From: Pterobdella sp. o SKG-2022
Lineage: Eukaryota > Annelida > Clitellata > Hirudinida > Piscicolidae
NCBI GenBank assembly: GCA_964035795.1
Contig: OZ038326.1
Span: 3,887,969 to 3,951,968, forward strand
Direction of reading: 5' to 3'
DNA length: 64,000 nucleotides
The translations under genes were made by a program, and so were the position numbers. Below, piece by piece: positions 1-11,828 of the stretch (position 1 is its first letter; the number at the start of each line of letters is the position of its first letter). A model generated the notes under the pieces. It saw only the letters and a list, made by a program, of their open reading frames with translations, did no database searches and had not been told where the DNA came from.

Positions 1-1040
1 AACTTTCAACAATTTCGGCATACAATTGAATTTGGCAAACACTAAGTACAGGCATATGGCTCCTGAATCAAGCCAACCTATGACACACCAAACCCCAATG
101 AATATAGAAATAATCAATAGTTTTAAATATTTAGGAAGTATATTATCAAATAATAGTTCAATTGAAGAAGATATTAATAATAGGTTAAGTAAGGCTTCAA
201 AGGTTTTCCGGGGTTTAAGTAGGTTAATATGGTATAAAACATCAATAAGTTTAGGTACAAAAATAAAACTCTTCAGATCCATCATTCTATCTATCCTCCT
301 CTACGGCAGTGAAACATAGTGTCTTTTCAATTCTCAAATACAGCGTTTCCAGGTATTTGTAACAAGGTGCCTCAGAATAATCACAGGTATATCCTTGTGG
401 CAAAAAGTGAGAAATACCGAGCTGAAAAGAATGACAAGCATCGAGCGAGTAGAAGTCTTGATAAAACAAAGAAGACTCCGAGGGCTTGGACATTTGCAAA
501 AAATGGAGAACAACAGAATTCCGAAAAAACTGCTGTCAGCTCGAATGGAAGGAGGTAAAAGGACGCAAGGAAGACATAAGCTAAGGTGGAATGATGTGAT
601 CAGCAAAGACTTGGAAGAGTTAAACATGTTACAAATGTAGAAACAAAAAGCATTAAATCGGAATGAATGGCGCAATGAAATATTCAAAATAGCCAAAGAA
701 AAAAATACAGAAACATTCCGTATTCACTGTCAACATCCTGGCTGTGTCTTTCTAGCGCAAAATAAAAAGGGTTTGGCAAATCATGTCAGACAAACCCACC
801 AAGCTCCCATCCAAGAACGTGCCCACACTACAACAAACAATTCAAAAAGTAGGGACTACCCAACCACCTCAAGAAGTGTTCCAGGCTGTTCAATTGATTC
901 CAGTTTTTGTGCACCTGCTCTTCAGTGGAAAAGCACAAAGAAGAAGTGTTTTTGTGTGTTTGTATGTGTTTTTTTTTTTGTTTTTTTCTGTGTGTATGTG
1001 TGTTTATTCTTATCTATAAATAAGGCCAATTGAGTACAGG
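1..1040 (+). mobile_element. Decayed LINE, 3' end (RT C-terminus and zinc finger)
   Basis: One reading frame (codons starting at position 2) encodes the C-terminal part of a non-LTR retrotransposon reverse transcriptase. It carries the usual 'FKYLGS' segment near residue 35, the 'LLYGSET' segment near 300-316, and a C2H2-like finger (C-x4-C-x12-H-x4-H) at about 731-799. The frame is interrupted by in-frame TAG at 317-319, where the family normally has Trp, and by TAG at 638-640. The 5' part lies outside the window. The finger sits where many RTE-like elements have a C-terminal zinc knuckle; its role is inferred. The T/G-rich stretch at about 945-1010 looks like the degraded tail. The element is non-functional as written. 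Confidence 0.85.
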
Positions 1041-2386
1041 TTATTGTCTACATGGGAATGAACGCTAAAAAAGACATCAAGATCGGTTAGTATGGGTTGA
1101 AACTTATTAATAGACATTTGATACACTATCTGACCAGACACAAGATACAATATTTAACCGCAAATTGAACACAATAGCTCACCACATTAGATACTATATC
1201 TTTTCTCATTAAACACTACACCTCAAACTATTTTCACTGCACCTCATTTTCAGACATGGATGAAACAATAGAGCAATTGATGATTATCATAATTGCACAT
1301 GATACTCTTCTCTCTGTCTATCTCACCGAATGTGATCATTATTATTATTTCAAATATTATTATTATTATTCGTTTTATTTTTATTATGATGTTTTTTATG
1401 TTGTTTTTATTATTATTGTTGTTAATTTTAAGTTAATTTTTAAAAAATTTTTTGTTGTTTGGTGTGTAGTTATTAGAGAACATTTTAAATAACCAAATGT
1501 TTTTTTCTAATCTCAAGTCGAACAAAAGGTGCAACCCAAGGAGGTGACCCAGAGATTCGGCTATTACCTTTATAACAGTATCAGTACTTCTTCCCTGCGT
1601 TTAAGATATGTCCGTCTTTTCCATTTTTGTATTAAAACAGAAATAACAATAAATCAAAATAATTTTAAAAAATAATAAGTATTTTTTTAATAAAAATTGT
1701 TATCAATATTTTGTCATCACCACCTTAATTTTTAGACCAGCCATGAACTCTTTATTTTCATCACCCTCAACCCATCACAACTCAACCAGCACACCCAAAC
1801 AACCCCTATCGCCACCCTCAAAACAATCCTTCTCACAATCTTCCCAGAACCATTATAACCTATTTATTTTCACTCTTATCACCACAGTTACTATCATCTA
1901 TATTCTCATTATAACTATGTTATTTACACAACCATTACCATCACTCAAACTCTCCACCCCTATTTTAGAACCACACAAGCTCATACATGGGATGGGCTGT
2001 GCTGGCATTTGGCAGGAGTAACCTTGTGTTTAGTGGTAGTCTCATGAGTGACACGACCTTTATTCACACTCCCATTATCAACTTCTGTGCGTCTATTTGT
2101 TTTATTGTTTTTTTTTGTTTTTATTTTTTTTTTAAATTTTTATGTTGTTATTTTTGGTTATTTTTATTATTTTTATTCCAATTATAATCATTACTACTAA
2201 TAAATACTTTTGCATAGATATTTAAAATATTTAGCATTACTACAGTTAGTATCATTACCTCCACCACCACCACTTGACCGCTAACATCAGCACCCCCTCC
2301 ACCACCATCGTTTCCACCCCCTCTCCCGCCAGCGCTATTTTATTTTTATACAACCTATAAATTTATTAACAAACAACTTGAACTGC
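1041..2386. other. Intergenic, AT-rich, T-tracts
   Basis: No convincing gene. A 92-codon Ser/Pro/Thr-rich reading frame with one hydrophobic stretch lies at 1743-2021 (+), but it has no family resemblance and biased composition. Long T-runs and TTA repeats occur at 1335-1460 and 2100-2180. Part of 1041-1600 may be the 3' untranslated end of the LINE. Confidence 0.5.
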
Positions 2387-4181
2387 ATGGCAGCCAAGAA
2401 ATACAAAGTTGTAGGTTACCTGTTTGATTTGACCACCCAACAAAAGAAGAGAGTTCACACGTTCATGCAGTTTAACCAGGTATTTTGTATCAATGGTTTA
2501 CTCTTGTATTCTCATCTTGTATTAGTGCATGTCTATTTCTTATATATTTTTTTTTGTCTTTTTTTGATATATACTTCATATTTTCTATATCCTTGTTTGT
2601 TTTTTATCTGTATGCATCTGTATAAAAAGTTTACTCCTAAAAATCTTTGGCTTGAAGCTTCTTGGCGGAAAATTATTGAGTTTTAATTTTGACGGGAAAC
2701 TCTGGTTCAAAATATCTGTTGTAGTTTTTGCTTGAAACTCTTAAAGCTCATGCGACTATAACCCAGATTTTAATCGTATCATGACTACAGTTGAATTTCC
2801 CGGACACCAAAACGAGAATCGACGGATACATTTTTGAACCTTCAGAAAAAGGTTTTTTTTAAACGTATGATAAGCAAAATTATTAAAGCTCACAGAACTA
2901 AGTGCTCATAAAAATACTGGAGTTTACATAGAATTAATTATGCAAAAGCTTTACGTTATAGTTGACTCGAATACGTTACATGTCTACCAAGACCTTGGTA
3001 ATGTGCTATTTTCAAAGAAAAGCCTGGTACTTGACAATTTTTTTGGTGGTATATCAACAAAACATTGAATGTAAAGAATATTAAATTTGTTTGGAGAACA
3101 ACTAAAACTTCTAAAAGCAAGTGTATCCCATATGGGCTTACACCTTATATCACATTAAGAGACGGTTTTATTGTAATATAAACACAGGGTTTCATAAGTT
3201 TATCCTTTATAGGAGCTTCACGATTTACTATATAATATATATATATATATAATGATAATTATCAGTGATACAATTCAGTTTTATGATGATTCTTCTTAAC
3301 TAAATTCAATTAAATTATGATTCTTATCGATAAAACCCCTGTTATAGCATTCGTATTGGCGTATTATTGTGAGAAACATGAAAAGTGCTACCGAAGGTTT
3401 TTCAGGCATTTCTTCAACGCCAAAAACTTCGAGATAACCTATTTTCCCGAGTTTTCCTTCTTTGAAAAAGGAAAAGAAGTTCGTTGGTTGTGTGCCTTAT
3501 TATAGGAGGATGATGGTGGTGGTGGTGATGATGATGGTGGTGGTGATGGTGGGGTGGTGATGATCGGGCTGATGACAATAATTCAGGACCTGTATGTGAA
3601 ACTAGTGATAAAATCTGACACCAACTTGTACGGCCAAACAGTCGATTTGATTGTGACAAACCAATACACTTCTCAGTGGATAGTGGAAAGGTGTGTTGGA
3701 ATGCTGTATGCATAAAAAAATCATCAATAACTCTCCCGTCAGTTGTCGGTTCAGCTTCACCTACATGACTTCAATTCGGATTCAGAGTATCGTGAATCTG
3801 TATAGAGTGGTGGTGGTAGTGAAGATGGGCAGCAGTTTTGAAATGGTTGCAGTGTACCCTGTTTACAGGAAAGATGTTAGTGATTTTCTACTATTATTCT
3901 TTTTTTTTTAAATAATTTCTTTCTTTTTTTATTAACCTTAAATTTCTTCATTTTCCTATAAGCATTTTCTCCAACTCTCGCAGATGTTGTTGATGTTAGA
4001 AGATAATTGGTACCCTTCTATGTATCACCTGGAAGACTTCGACGACCCTTCAAGGAGACAAAAGCGCAAAACCTCCACTCGCGCAGCATACATGGAAGAA
4101 CAAATTTATTCCATTTTCACTAACGTTTATGACGCAGATCCTGATTTTGATTTCGACTTTGATATTTCTTTTTCCATTTCT
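2387..4181 (+). CDS. Unassigned multi-exon gene (incomplete model)
   Basis: I see five exon-like blocks bounded by good splice sites. The first is 2387-2479, starting ATGGCAGCC, ending phase 0 before GTATTT. The others are 3348-3478, 3587-3690, 3743-3875 and 3984-4181, and these four join in phase. The last block ends in an acidic Asp-Phe repeat just before a GTAAAT donor. The first block does not join 3348 in phase, so at least one exon between 2.5 and 3.3 kb is missing. The predicted protein mixes beta-rich segments (one reads VTNQYTSQWIVES) with an aromatic/acidic stretch (DNWYPSMYHLEDFDD). I recognise no family. The 5' start is plausible but unproven, and more exons may follow. Confidence 0.4.
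3507..3567 (+). repeat. (GRT)n microsatellite
   Basis: A run of GAT/GGT triplets inside an intron of the unassigned gene. On the minus strand it reads as a long poly-His frame, which is an artefact of the repeat. Confidence 0.85.
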
Positions 4182-4991
4182 GTAAATATTTCACCCCGTA
4201 TTCTTTATTTTTTTTTAGCTTTTTTCTTATTATTTTTATGATTTTCAGATTCATCGTTATTTTTTCAAAGATTTTTTTTCAGCTTTTATTGATGTTTTTA
4301 ATATGTTATGGGTTTTTGAGAATTTATTTTTTTTAAATTGTCACAAAAAGAAAAAAATAATATAAAAGTAAAAAAATAATTTTTGTTGGCATAATTTTTA
4401 TTAAAAAAGTGAAACGTTTAAATTGTTAATAAAATGAGCTCATAATTTCAAATAATTACATTTTAAAAACGCCTGAAATGGTTGATTAAGCATGAATAAT
4501 TAGTACACTACAAAGTTAATTTCATAGTCTTCACTGTACAACTAGCCAAAAAATTTAATCGTGAGTATAAATGAGTAAATAAATAAATAAATAATTAAAT
4601 AAATAAATGAAGCCCTGCAAGAAACAAACAATATCTCCAAAAAGTTCTTTAACTTCACTAACTTCATAACTTCTATAACTTCATTAACTTAATATCAATG
4701 TTTGAAGTAATTAAAATCAATGTGTTAGATACGGGGATTGTTTTTGCTTCTTAGATTGATTACATATACCAGTGCTGTGTTTGAAGGTTGAATTGCAAAG
4801 GTAGGGATTAATTAAATACAATTTTAAAAAAATAAATTTTTTTCAAAACTAAGTATCCGAATCATGAAGCTTGACATTAAAATAAATCATATAAATACAC
4901 AGATAAACTTATTTTCTTCAAATATTCAAATTCTTAAACTTAATATTTCAAGCAAAATTTTGAAAAATTGAAATGAGCCATCTATAAACAG
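4182..4991. repeat. AT-rich spacer with two short tandem repeats
   Basis: No coding signal. (AAAT)n occupies about 4573-4609. A degenerate tandem of the unit TAACTTCA occupies about 4648-4691. The last 40 bases are the probable 5' untranslated region of the next gene and contain a five-codon upstream frame. Confidence 0.6.
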
Positions 4992-7900
4992 ATGAAAGTT
5001 CTACTCTTACTGCTCCTTGGAGCTCTAGCACCCAGCTTGTGCTCCGGTTTTGGGCTCTCCTACAATGTATCGTCTAATTATATCAATTATTGTTAGTGGA
5101 AGTTTGTTGTGGAGTTGAAACTTGTTTATGACTGAGCAAAAATCTTATGACTTTTTAAAATTCAAAATAACTAACCATATAACGCTATTGAACTTTTGTA
5201 ACTATTACTATTGTAATTCCATGAAACCTCTCGAAGAAACCCTTTCTCCGAGAAACACAAGTATTATTAGCAACTGCACAATAATAAACATTCCAACCAG
5301 GGAACAATTTAATGACTGGAAAAGAATACAGGGCCTCCATTGAAAGCATTGATCTTTCAGGAATTTTTTGGACAGCATACGCTCAAAAGTTTGATGTTTA
5401 TTAATCTTCCATTTGTTTCTAAAAAATTATTTTTACAAAACAACATGGCCGAAAAAATATATCAATAACATTGGAACAACAATACTACTACTGGCATAAA
5501 CTATTTCACTCTCTCATCCCTAATCATATAAACTGTTTCATCCTTACAGTATCACTGCTATTATTACAGGTTTCTTTTTCACACCACCATTAATGCTGGC
5601 ATTATTCAATGCTTCACTATAACAAAAGAAACAATAACCCTTACAGCACCTCAGTTACAGTGCATGAAGGCATGAAACTTCGTTTCCAGACTCTGCCCAA
5701 AAACTCAGGAGTCTACAAAACCTTCGAAAAGGAAGCTAATCTTTATGAGAATGATGTTGAGGTTGAGAGGGGGTAGATATGGTTGGATATGGTTGGTTTG
5801 TTAGTAAAACTAATTAGAATGTAGGAAATTTGACAATTTTTTTACGTAAAAAAATTTTCAAATAATATTTATAAGTAAATTTAAGATGTTTCTAAAAAAT
5901 ATAGAAAATAATATTGATAGATTCTTAAAACTTCTTTGAAGGATTATCTGAACTACGACGATCTAAAACCAAAAAAGCACCATCAAACGTAAGATTTTTT
6001 TCAAAATAACATCTTTAGTCATAAGAAAACGCATTAATAGCGCCAAAAAAAGATTAAAAACCATATGAGACTTTATGAGAATCAGTTAAGAACAGTTAAA
6101 CAAGCTAAACACATGGTATTCATGTTATCTTCAACAGGAAAAACACCACCACACACATGAAAACACATGCTGGCACTTCAAAAACAGCCAAAACCACACT
6201 CAGTTGTGTCTATTGCTATAGCATAGACTTGGAAAAAGAAAGTAAGTTTAACCTAATTCATTACTTGTTCACGTGGTTTTTAATATTATTTACTAAACTA
6301 TTTAATATTATTTACTAACCTCGTTACTATAATTAACTTTCACGGTGCTTCAATGAATGTAATTTGTAATTTAATTAAAAGCAGACGGAATTTTGCTTTC
6401 TGTGAACAATGTATCCGTAACCATTGATACCTTCCTCGAACTTCCCTCAAAAAAGTGAGAAAAATTTTACATTAAAACAAAACTAGGTATTGTTATAACT
6501 TTGCTGTTATTAGTTGTTATATGTGTTTTAATGATGCTAACATTGTTTGGCAAATTTTTTGTAGGTTCTAGCGTAGGGGTTTTAAGCAAGGTTTTTTGTT
6601 GAATTTATTCAAACAAGCTATGATAGAACATCTGCATAGATTGATTTATACGGGATTAAAGAGATATCCTTCATAATATATAGTCGGATTGATTGAATAA
6701 CTTTATTCTCAATTTTTTATGAAAAATTTTTAATACATTTATTTTTAAAAATCTAAAATTTTCGATAAGTACAACCTTATCATAAATCATTAGTAGTTGG
6801 GTTGCGTAATTTTAGAACAGTTCACCGGTATAATATTGCAGATTTCCTTTGAAAATTGAGCTGACGGGTGTAGAATTAAACCACACGAACCATTTCAGTT
6901 AGTATTTTAAAAAAATAATCCTACTTATTATTATTGCTATTATGGAAGTGCTACTTAGAATAGTTATGAATCTTAACTTTATCAGTAATACAGCTACAAC
7001 TACTAATGCTTATACTGTTAGTACAAATACTAAAAATCTGTTTTCGAAAGCCCTACTAAACTGCTCTGAATATTAAAATCCATATAACACCACCAGAATA
7101 TATAAAACTACAACATAAAGTAATAAGAACAAGAAAACAATAAAAAATTATGATAACAAAACAAAATAATATCAAAATAACACCGAAAATTGTAACTATT
7201 TTTACTCAATAAATGTACTAAATTTTTCCCATAAATTGACGTTGACGACTGTTGATATTGCTTATAAATACATTAAGATGTCTCTAAAAAGTTAAACAAA
7301 TTGATAGAAAAAATCAATAACACTAAAAATAATCAAACCGAATGAATCCAGGCTATTTCAATAGTAGTTTCCAATTGCTTTCATCCATGTGTAGGTTGAG
7401 ATATCAAAGCCTGATGTTCCACAAAAGTCCATTGGAGTTAGTACATATTATTTTTATTATTCAATTTATTATTATTTTTACTATTATTTAGTGTAAATTT
7501 ATATCGTTATTTTTATTTAGTTTTTTTTAATTTATTTTTTAATTAATATTGTATTAATAATATTTCATACTAATATGTTTTATTTTACCATACTATTTTT
7601 TCTTTTTTTTTCTATTTATTCATTCATATTTTTTAAGATATATTTACTTATAATTTTAAATATATTTCTAATATATAATATATATTAATTATTATCCGTT
7701 ACACCACTGTTTCTAGCTCATTAGATGCTGATATGAAAGAAGAAATGAGAAATAACTTTATGAAATCGGTAATTTAAACAAAAACTTCATTTAAATACAT
7801 TCATAAACCTAATTAAATATATAACTCAGTTATATACTGAAACTTCCCCCAATACTGCTACCCACTTAACTATTTAAGTCTGGACAATCCTAGAAATATA

Positions 7901-10111
7901 ATAGGTAGAGTTTTATATAAATAAGGCAATTAGGAAGCACATAGCTCAGTGTTGAAAACTTTTTAATATACAAAGCCTACTTGAAAACCTTTATGATGTA
8001 AAACAATGGGAAATACAATCAGGTTTGCAACGAGATCAACTCCCAGAGTAAAGCGATGTTTTCAAAAATCGAAGAGGCAGGCCAAAGTAAAAATTAAAAT
8101 ATATTTAATTTATGTTTCAACTACATATAAGCATATTTATTTAATCTTTTTTTGTAAAATCTAATAAAAATATATATATGAAGATATATGCATTAAATAA
8201 AACAAAACATTGCTCTCTGAAAAGTTTATAATCCATTTAATTTGTAGCATTTTTACCGCTAACCTAGTTGATAAAAAATATCATATAATATAAAAAGCAT
8301 TTAATCAGATTATAATGCTGTCCATGTCTTAGTAACTTAGGCTGACATCAGTCGGTCTAGACTACACAATATTAAACTTTTAATACATAAAACATAAAAA
8401 ATGAGGAAAAATTTTTACAAATAAAACGATGAATTTTCATAAAATTGATGAATTTATATTTCCAGTGGTATTCAAACTACATGAAAAGTTGTACTTTGAT
8501 AACAGAATCAACAAATTCTTTATGGATAAAGAAAGCTTTGGCTTTGAACATAAGGTAGGCGTTGAAAAATAAATTAATAAAAGTTTCTATTAATTTATTG
8601 ATTTTTAATTTTAAAAAATTAATCAATAACATAATATGCAACTGTATCATCAAGTTTTGTAACTTTTTCATAAAATAAAGTTTTCAATTTATTAGACTTT
8701 AATTATCTTATTTTGTGTGTATTCTTAATCTATATGAAGTTTTTTGAAGTCAATTTTTTAAAAAATCGTTTAAGCTAAGCTTTCCAACATCAAAAAAGTT
8801 AGAAAATAATTTATAAAAAATTTCAGGCAGAGTTTATATACGAGCCAAAGAAAATTGAAAAAATAAGATCAATCGCAAAAGATATGATAAAAAATGCATT
8901 TACAGCCAGCAAAACTAGAATCAGCTACTTCAACTTCCTCACTGGTATGGAGCTTGGGAATCTGTGTGAAGCAATGAAAGAGAAAAAAGTCGTTAAAGAA
9001 TATGTCATTTTATATAAAAAAAAATCAATAATAAACGAACACAATTTGAGTCCAAGATTCTATAGACATTTCTACAAACCACCATATTATACGATTGAAA
9101 ATTTTTACGCACGTTCTCTATTCAATGATTTGAATAAAAGTTTCAATATGGTGAACAGTTGGTTTTTAGGATCTCATGGCAGAAATAAGAGAGATGCAGA
9201 AATGACGAAAAAATCTGTTGATCCCATTACAATAAAAACAACTAAATCTGAACGCAAAACTGGTGTATCGTTGAAACTTGGAGACAACGTTTTCAATAGT
9301 CTGATTCAGGGACTTGTTGTCAACAACATATCTACGGTGCAATTCAATAAAACCGATGTGAGTTGAGTTAATTTTCTTAATTTTCTAGCTAACCAAAAAC
9401 TTTCAATGGTTAATGATAACATACACACAGCTAGAAAATTTCTGTAAAAATGTGAAAACCTCGTTCTGTGATGAAATGATGAAATGCTCAAAGGTACAAT
9501 CTTTTACACAAAAACTTCTAAGCTAAAACGTTAAATGAACAAAGTTTTCATTCAATCACTTCCTTCATTAACGTTACACTCAATTTTTAAAAGCTCGATA
9601 AAAAGTTCTTCTTGACATTAGAACTTAAGCAAAATAATGATGGAAAATATGTAGTTTTTGATGATGATGCTATCTCAACCAACTTAACCGCCTCTGTTAA
9701 CTACAATGGAAATGTTATTGAAATGGTCAGTTATCCTTACAAAGCTTTATATAAAAAAATCTTTGAAAATAAAGCTATGACTTTTTGTGGTTTAGATATT
9801 ATTCTTGATCTTGAGTTTCAATTAAAAATGAAAATACCGTTATATACAAAACATTATCCAATTTATTATATGAGAAAAGCTTTAATTTTACAAGTTATTA
9901 CTTTTATATAAATATCAGATTTTATTTTCGTCTGTAAAATTGAATTTTAATTTCTAAAACTCCAATAAAATTTTAGGAAATGTTCACAAAAACAATGTTT
10001 TCCTTCAAACAAAACACTTTGTACTACGAAGTTGTGCAAAGCAGGTTATTGGACTTTATTTTTATCAAAAAGGAATCTAAGGATAAGTGGCCTAAAATCT
10101 TTTGCAGTTAA
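4992..10111 (+). CDS. Unassigned secreted protein, 12 exons, 495 aa
   Basis: ATG at 4992 opens a classic signal peptide (MKVLLLLLLGALAPSLCS). Exons: 4992-5091, 5661-5761, 5942-5988, 6138-6241, 6385-6454, 7717-7768, 8023-8086, 8466-8554, 8827-9357, 9431-9493, 9594-9725 and 9977-10111 (TAA). All 11 junctions keep phase and the sum is 1488 bases. The large exon at 8827 encodes 177 residues, including a furin-type site R-N-K-R followed by DAE, and many Asn-X-Ser/Thr sites occur around it. Cysteines cluster in the 9431 exon (C-x8-C-x6-C) and one ends the protein. There is no second hydrophobic segment, so I infer a soluble secreted or lumenal proprotein. I recognise no family. The junctions at 5661/5761 are the least certain; an alternative acceptor is at 5647. 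A possible AATAAA polyadenylation signal lies near 10324. Confidence 0.7.
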
Positions 10112-11828
10112 TGCCACTATATTCTTATTCGTAATTGTAAGAAATTGTATGGTTATGCTTTTTTTTTATATGGGAAAGCTTATTAAGCTCTGACCATTTA
10201 TCCATTCGCCCTAATCATTCCCCTTCAGAATAACCCTAAAAGCTGGCCAAAGTCTCCATTCTTACTTTTTATCGGAGGTTGGACTATGAAGTAACTTTGT
10301 AATTTATATTAAGTTAAAACAAATAATAAATACGAGTCACTGTATTAGAGTTTTTACTAATATGGATTTTAAACTGAAAAAATCCTTAAATATCATAAAC
10401 CTCATGTTTTTTTGCAGTCAAACTTAGATCTTATGCGCAGTAAGCTTTTATTTTAAACTTTTTTTTCAGTTGTGGTAGAACACTTCAACAAGTTTCAATA
10501 AAAATAAATCTAAAGTTTATAAACAGACATTCTTCAATAATATTCATAAGTATTTAAATTTCAATGGTAGCCACCCAGAAAAATTTTCAAATATAATGAA
10601 CCATCTATTTTTCTACTCACATCATCCATGCTTAAAAACCACAGAACAATCCATGGGATCCTTCACTTTGTCAGACAAGCACATGATTGCACTGAGTTTG
10701 AATACGGTGGGTGGTATGATGCTTCGAACAATTGTCTTTATGTACGTCAGAAATCCGGTTTGATTTTTAAAATCATGCCACGTCTAATCGTGAACAATTG
10801 AGATGGTTTAAATCGGTTGCCGGTGTTTTCTACTGTTTTGTTTAATAAGCTTATTTTTATAATTTCAAAGAATTTCGCAATAGAAACATCTTAACAAAAT
10901 AATATCATAAGGCTTTAAATAATTATTTTATCAAAATCAGCTTAAAAATTTTTAATTTTTTTTCAAATTGCCTTAATTTTGAGTTCTGAGTAACTTGTGA
11001 ATTTTTACATTTGATTTTGATGACATTACCATCTTTATTTCACCATAACCATTGAAAACACAGGGTATATTGCACCTCACAAGCCATTTGCCTTTAGAAA
11101 CCAAAGCTTGAGCTTCCATCTGAGACCTGAAGCTTTTTGTTAAAATGGAGAAAAGCAAAAAGTTGTTAATTTTTTAATAAACATATATTATATTTTTAAT
11201 GGTTGTGTTGTTGTCTAAAACCATAATTATCATTGGTGAAGAATAAAGAGCTATGAAAAAAATTTGTTTAATATACTGAAACGTTTTTAGACTTGATTAA
11301 AAACAATAATTATACAAACTATAGTTTATGTTAAGGGTTTCACAATGATTAGTTATTAAATGAAAAATTTTAAAAAGACATTGTGAATAAACACTTTATT
11401 TGAAACTACATAACTCCACATGTAAAAACCTTGAATCAAGTGAAAATAATAATAAACTAATAAAAATTCATAAGAAATAAATAAATAAAATACTAATCAT
11501 TATAATAATAAATTACAATTTACTGTACTTGTATCAGCATTATCAAAAAATCACAAATATCAAACAAAAACCAAAGAACATAAATAAACCAAGAAGCCTA
11601 TATCTATTATTAAAAAATATTTCAACTCTCCCGCTATTCCTATTTTTAGACCTCACCCAACTGAAGCTTAAGGGTCTTGAAAACTCAAAATAACCATAAC
11701 TATTAAGCTTTATTAAAACTATAAACCATATAAAAGCTCTAAAACCATATACATAAACTATATTTGAAACTATTACACTTTATAAACAGCTATATCACCC
11801 TATAAACCACCCCCTCCATATCACAGCT
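10112..11828. other. Intergenic with one exon-like block
   Basis: This is the 3' flank of the secreted-protein gene and of AIFM1, which converge here. On the minus strand 10973-11126 has a good acceptor (CTTCAG) and a 50-codon open frame to TAA with mixed composition. It could be the last exon of a small gene, but I found no partner exon. On the plus strand 10650-10760 has a 37-codon frame of no known family. The rest is AT-rich with no signal. Confidence 0.4.

Noticed and set aside
3414..3713. Poly-His reading frame, minus strand
   Set aside because: Produced by the GAT/GGT microsatellite; the exons are on the plus strand.
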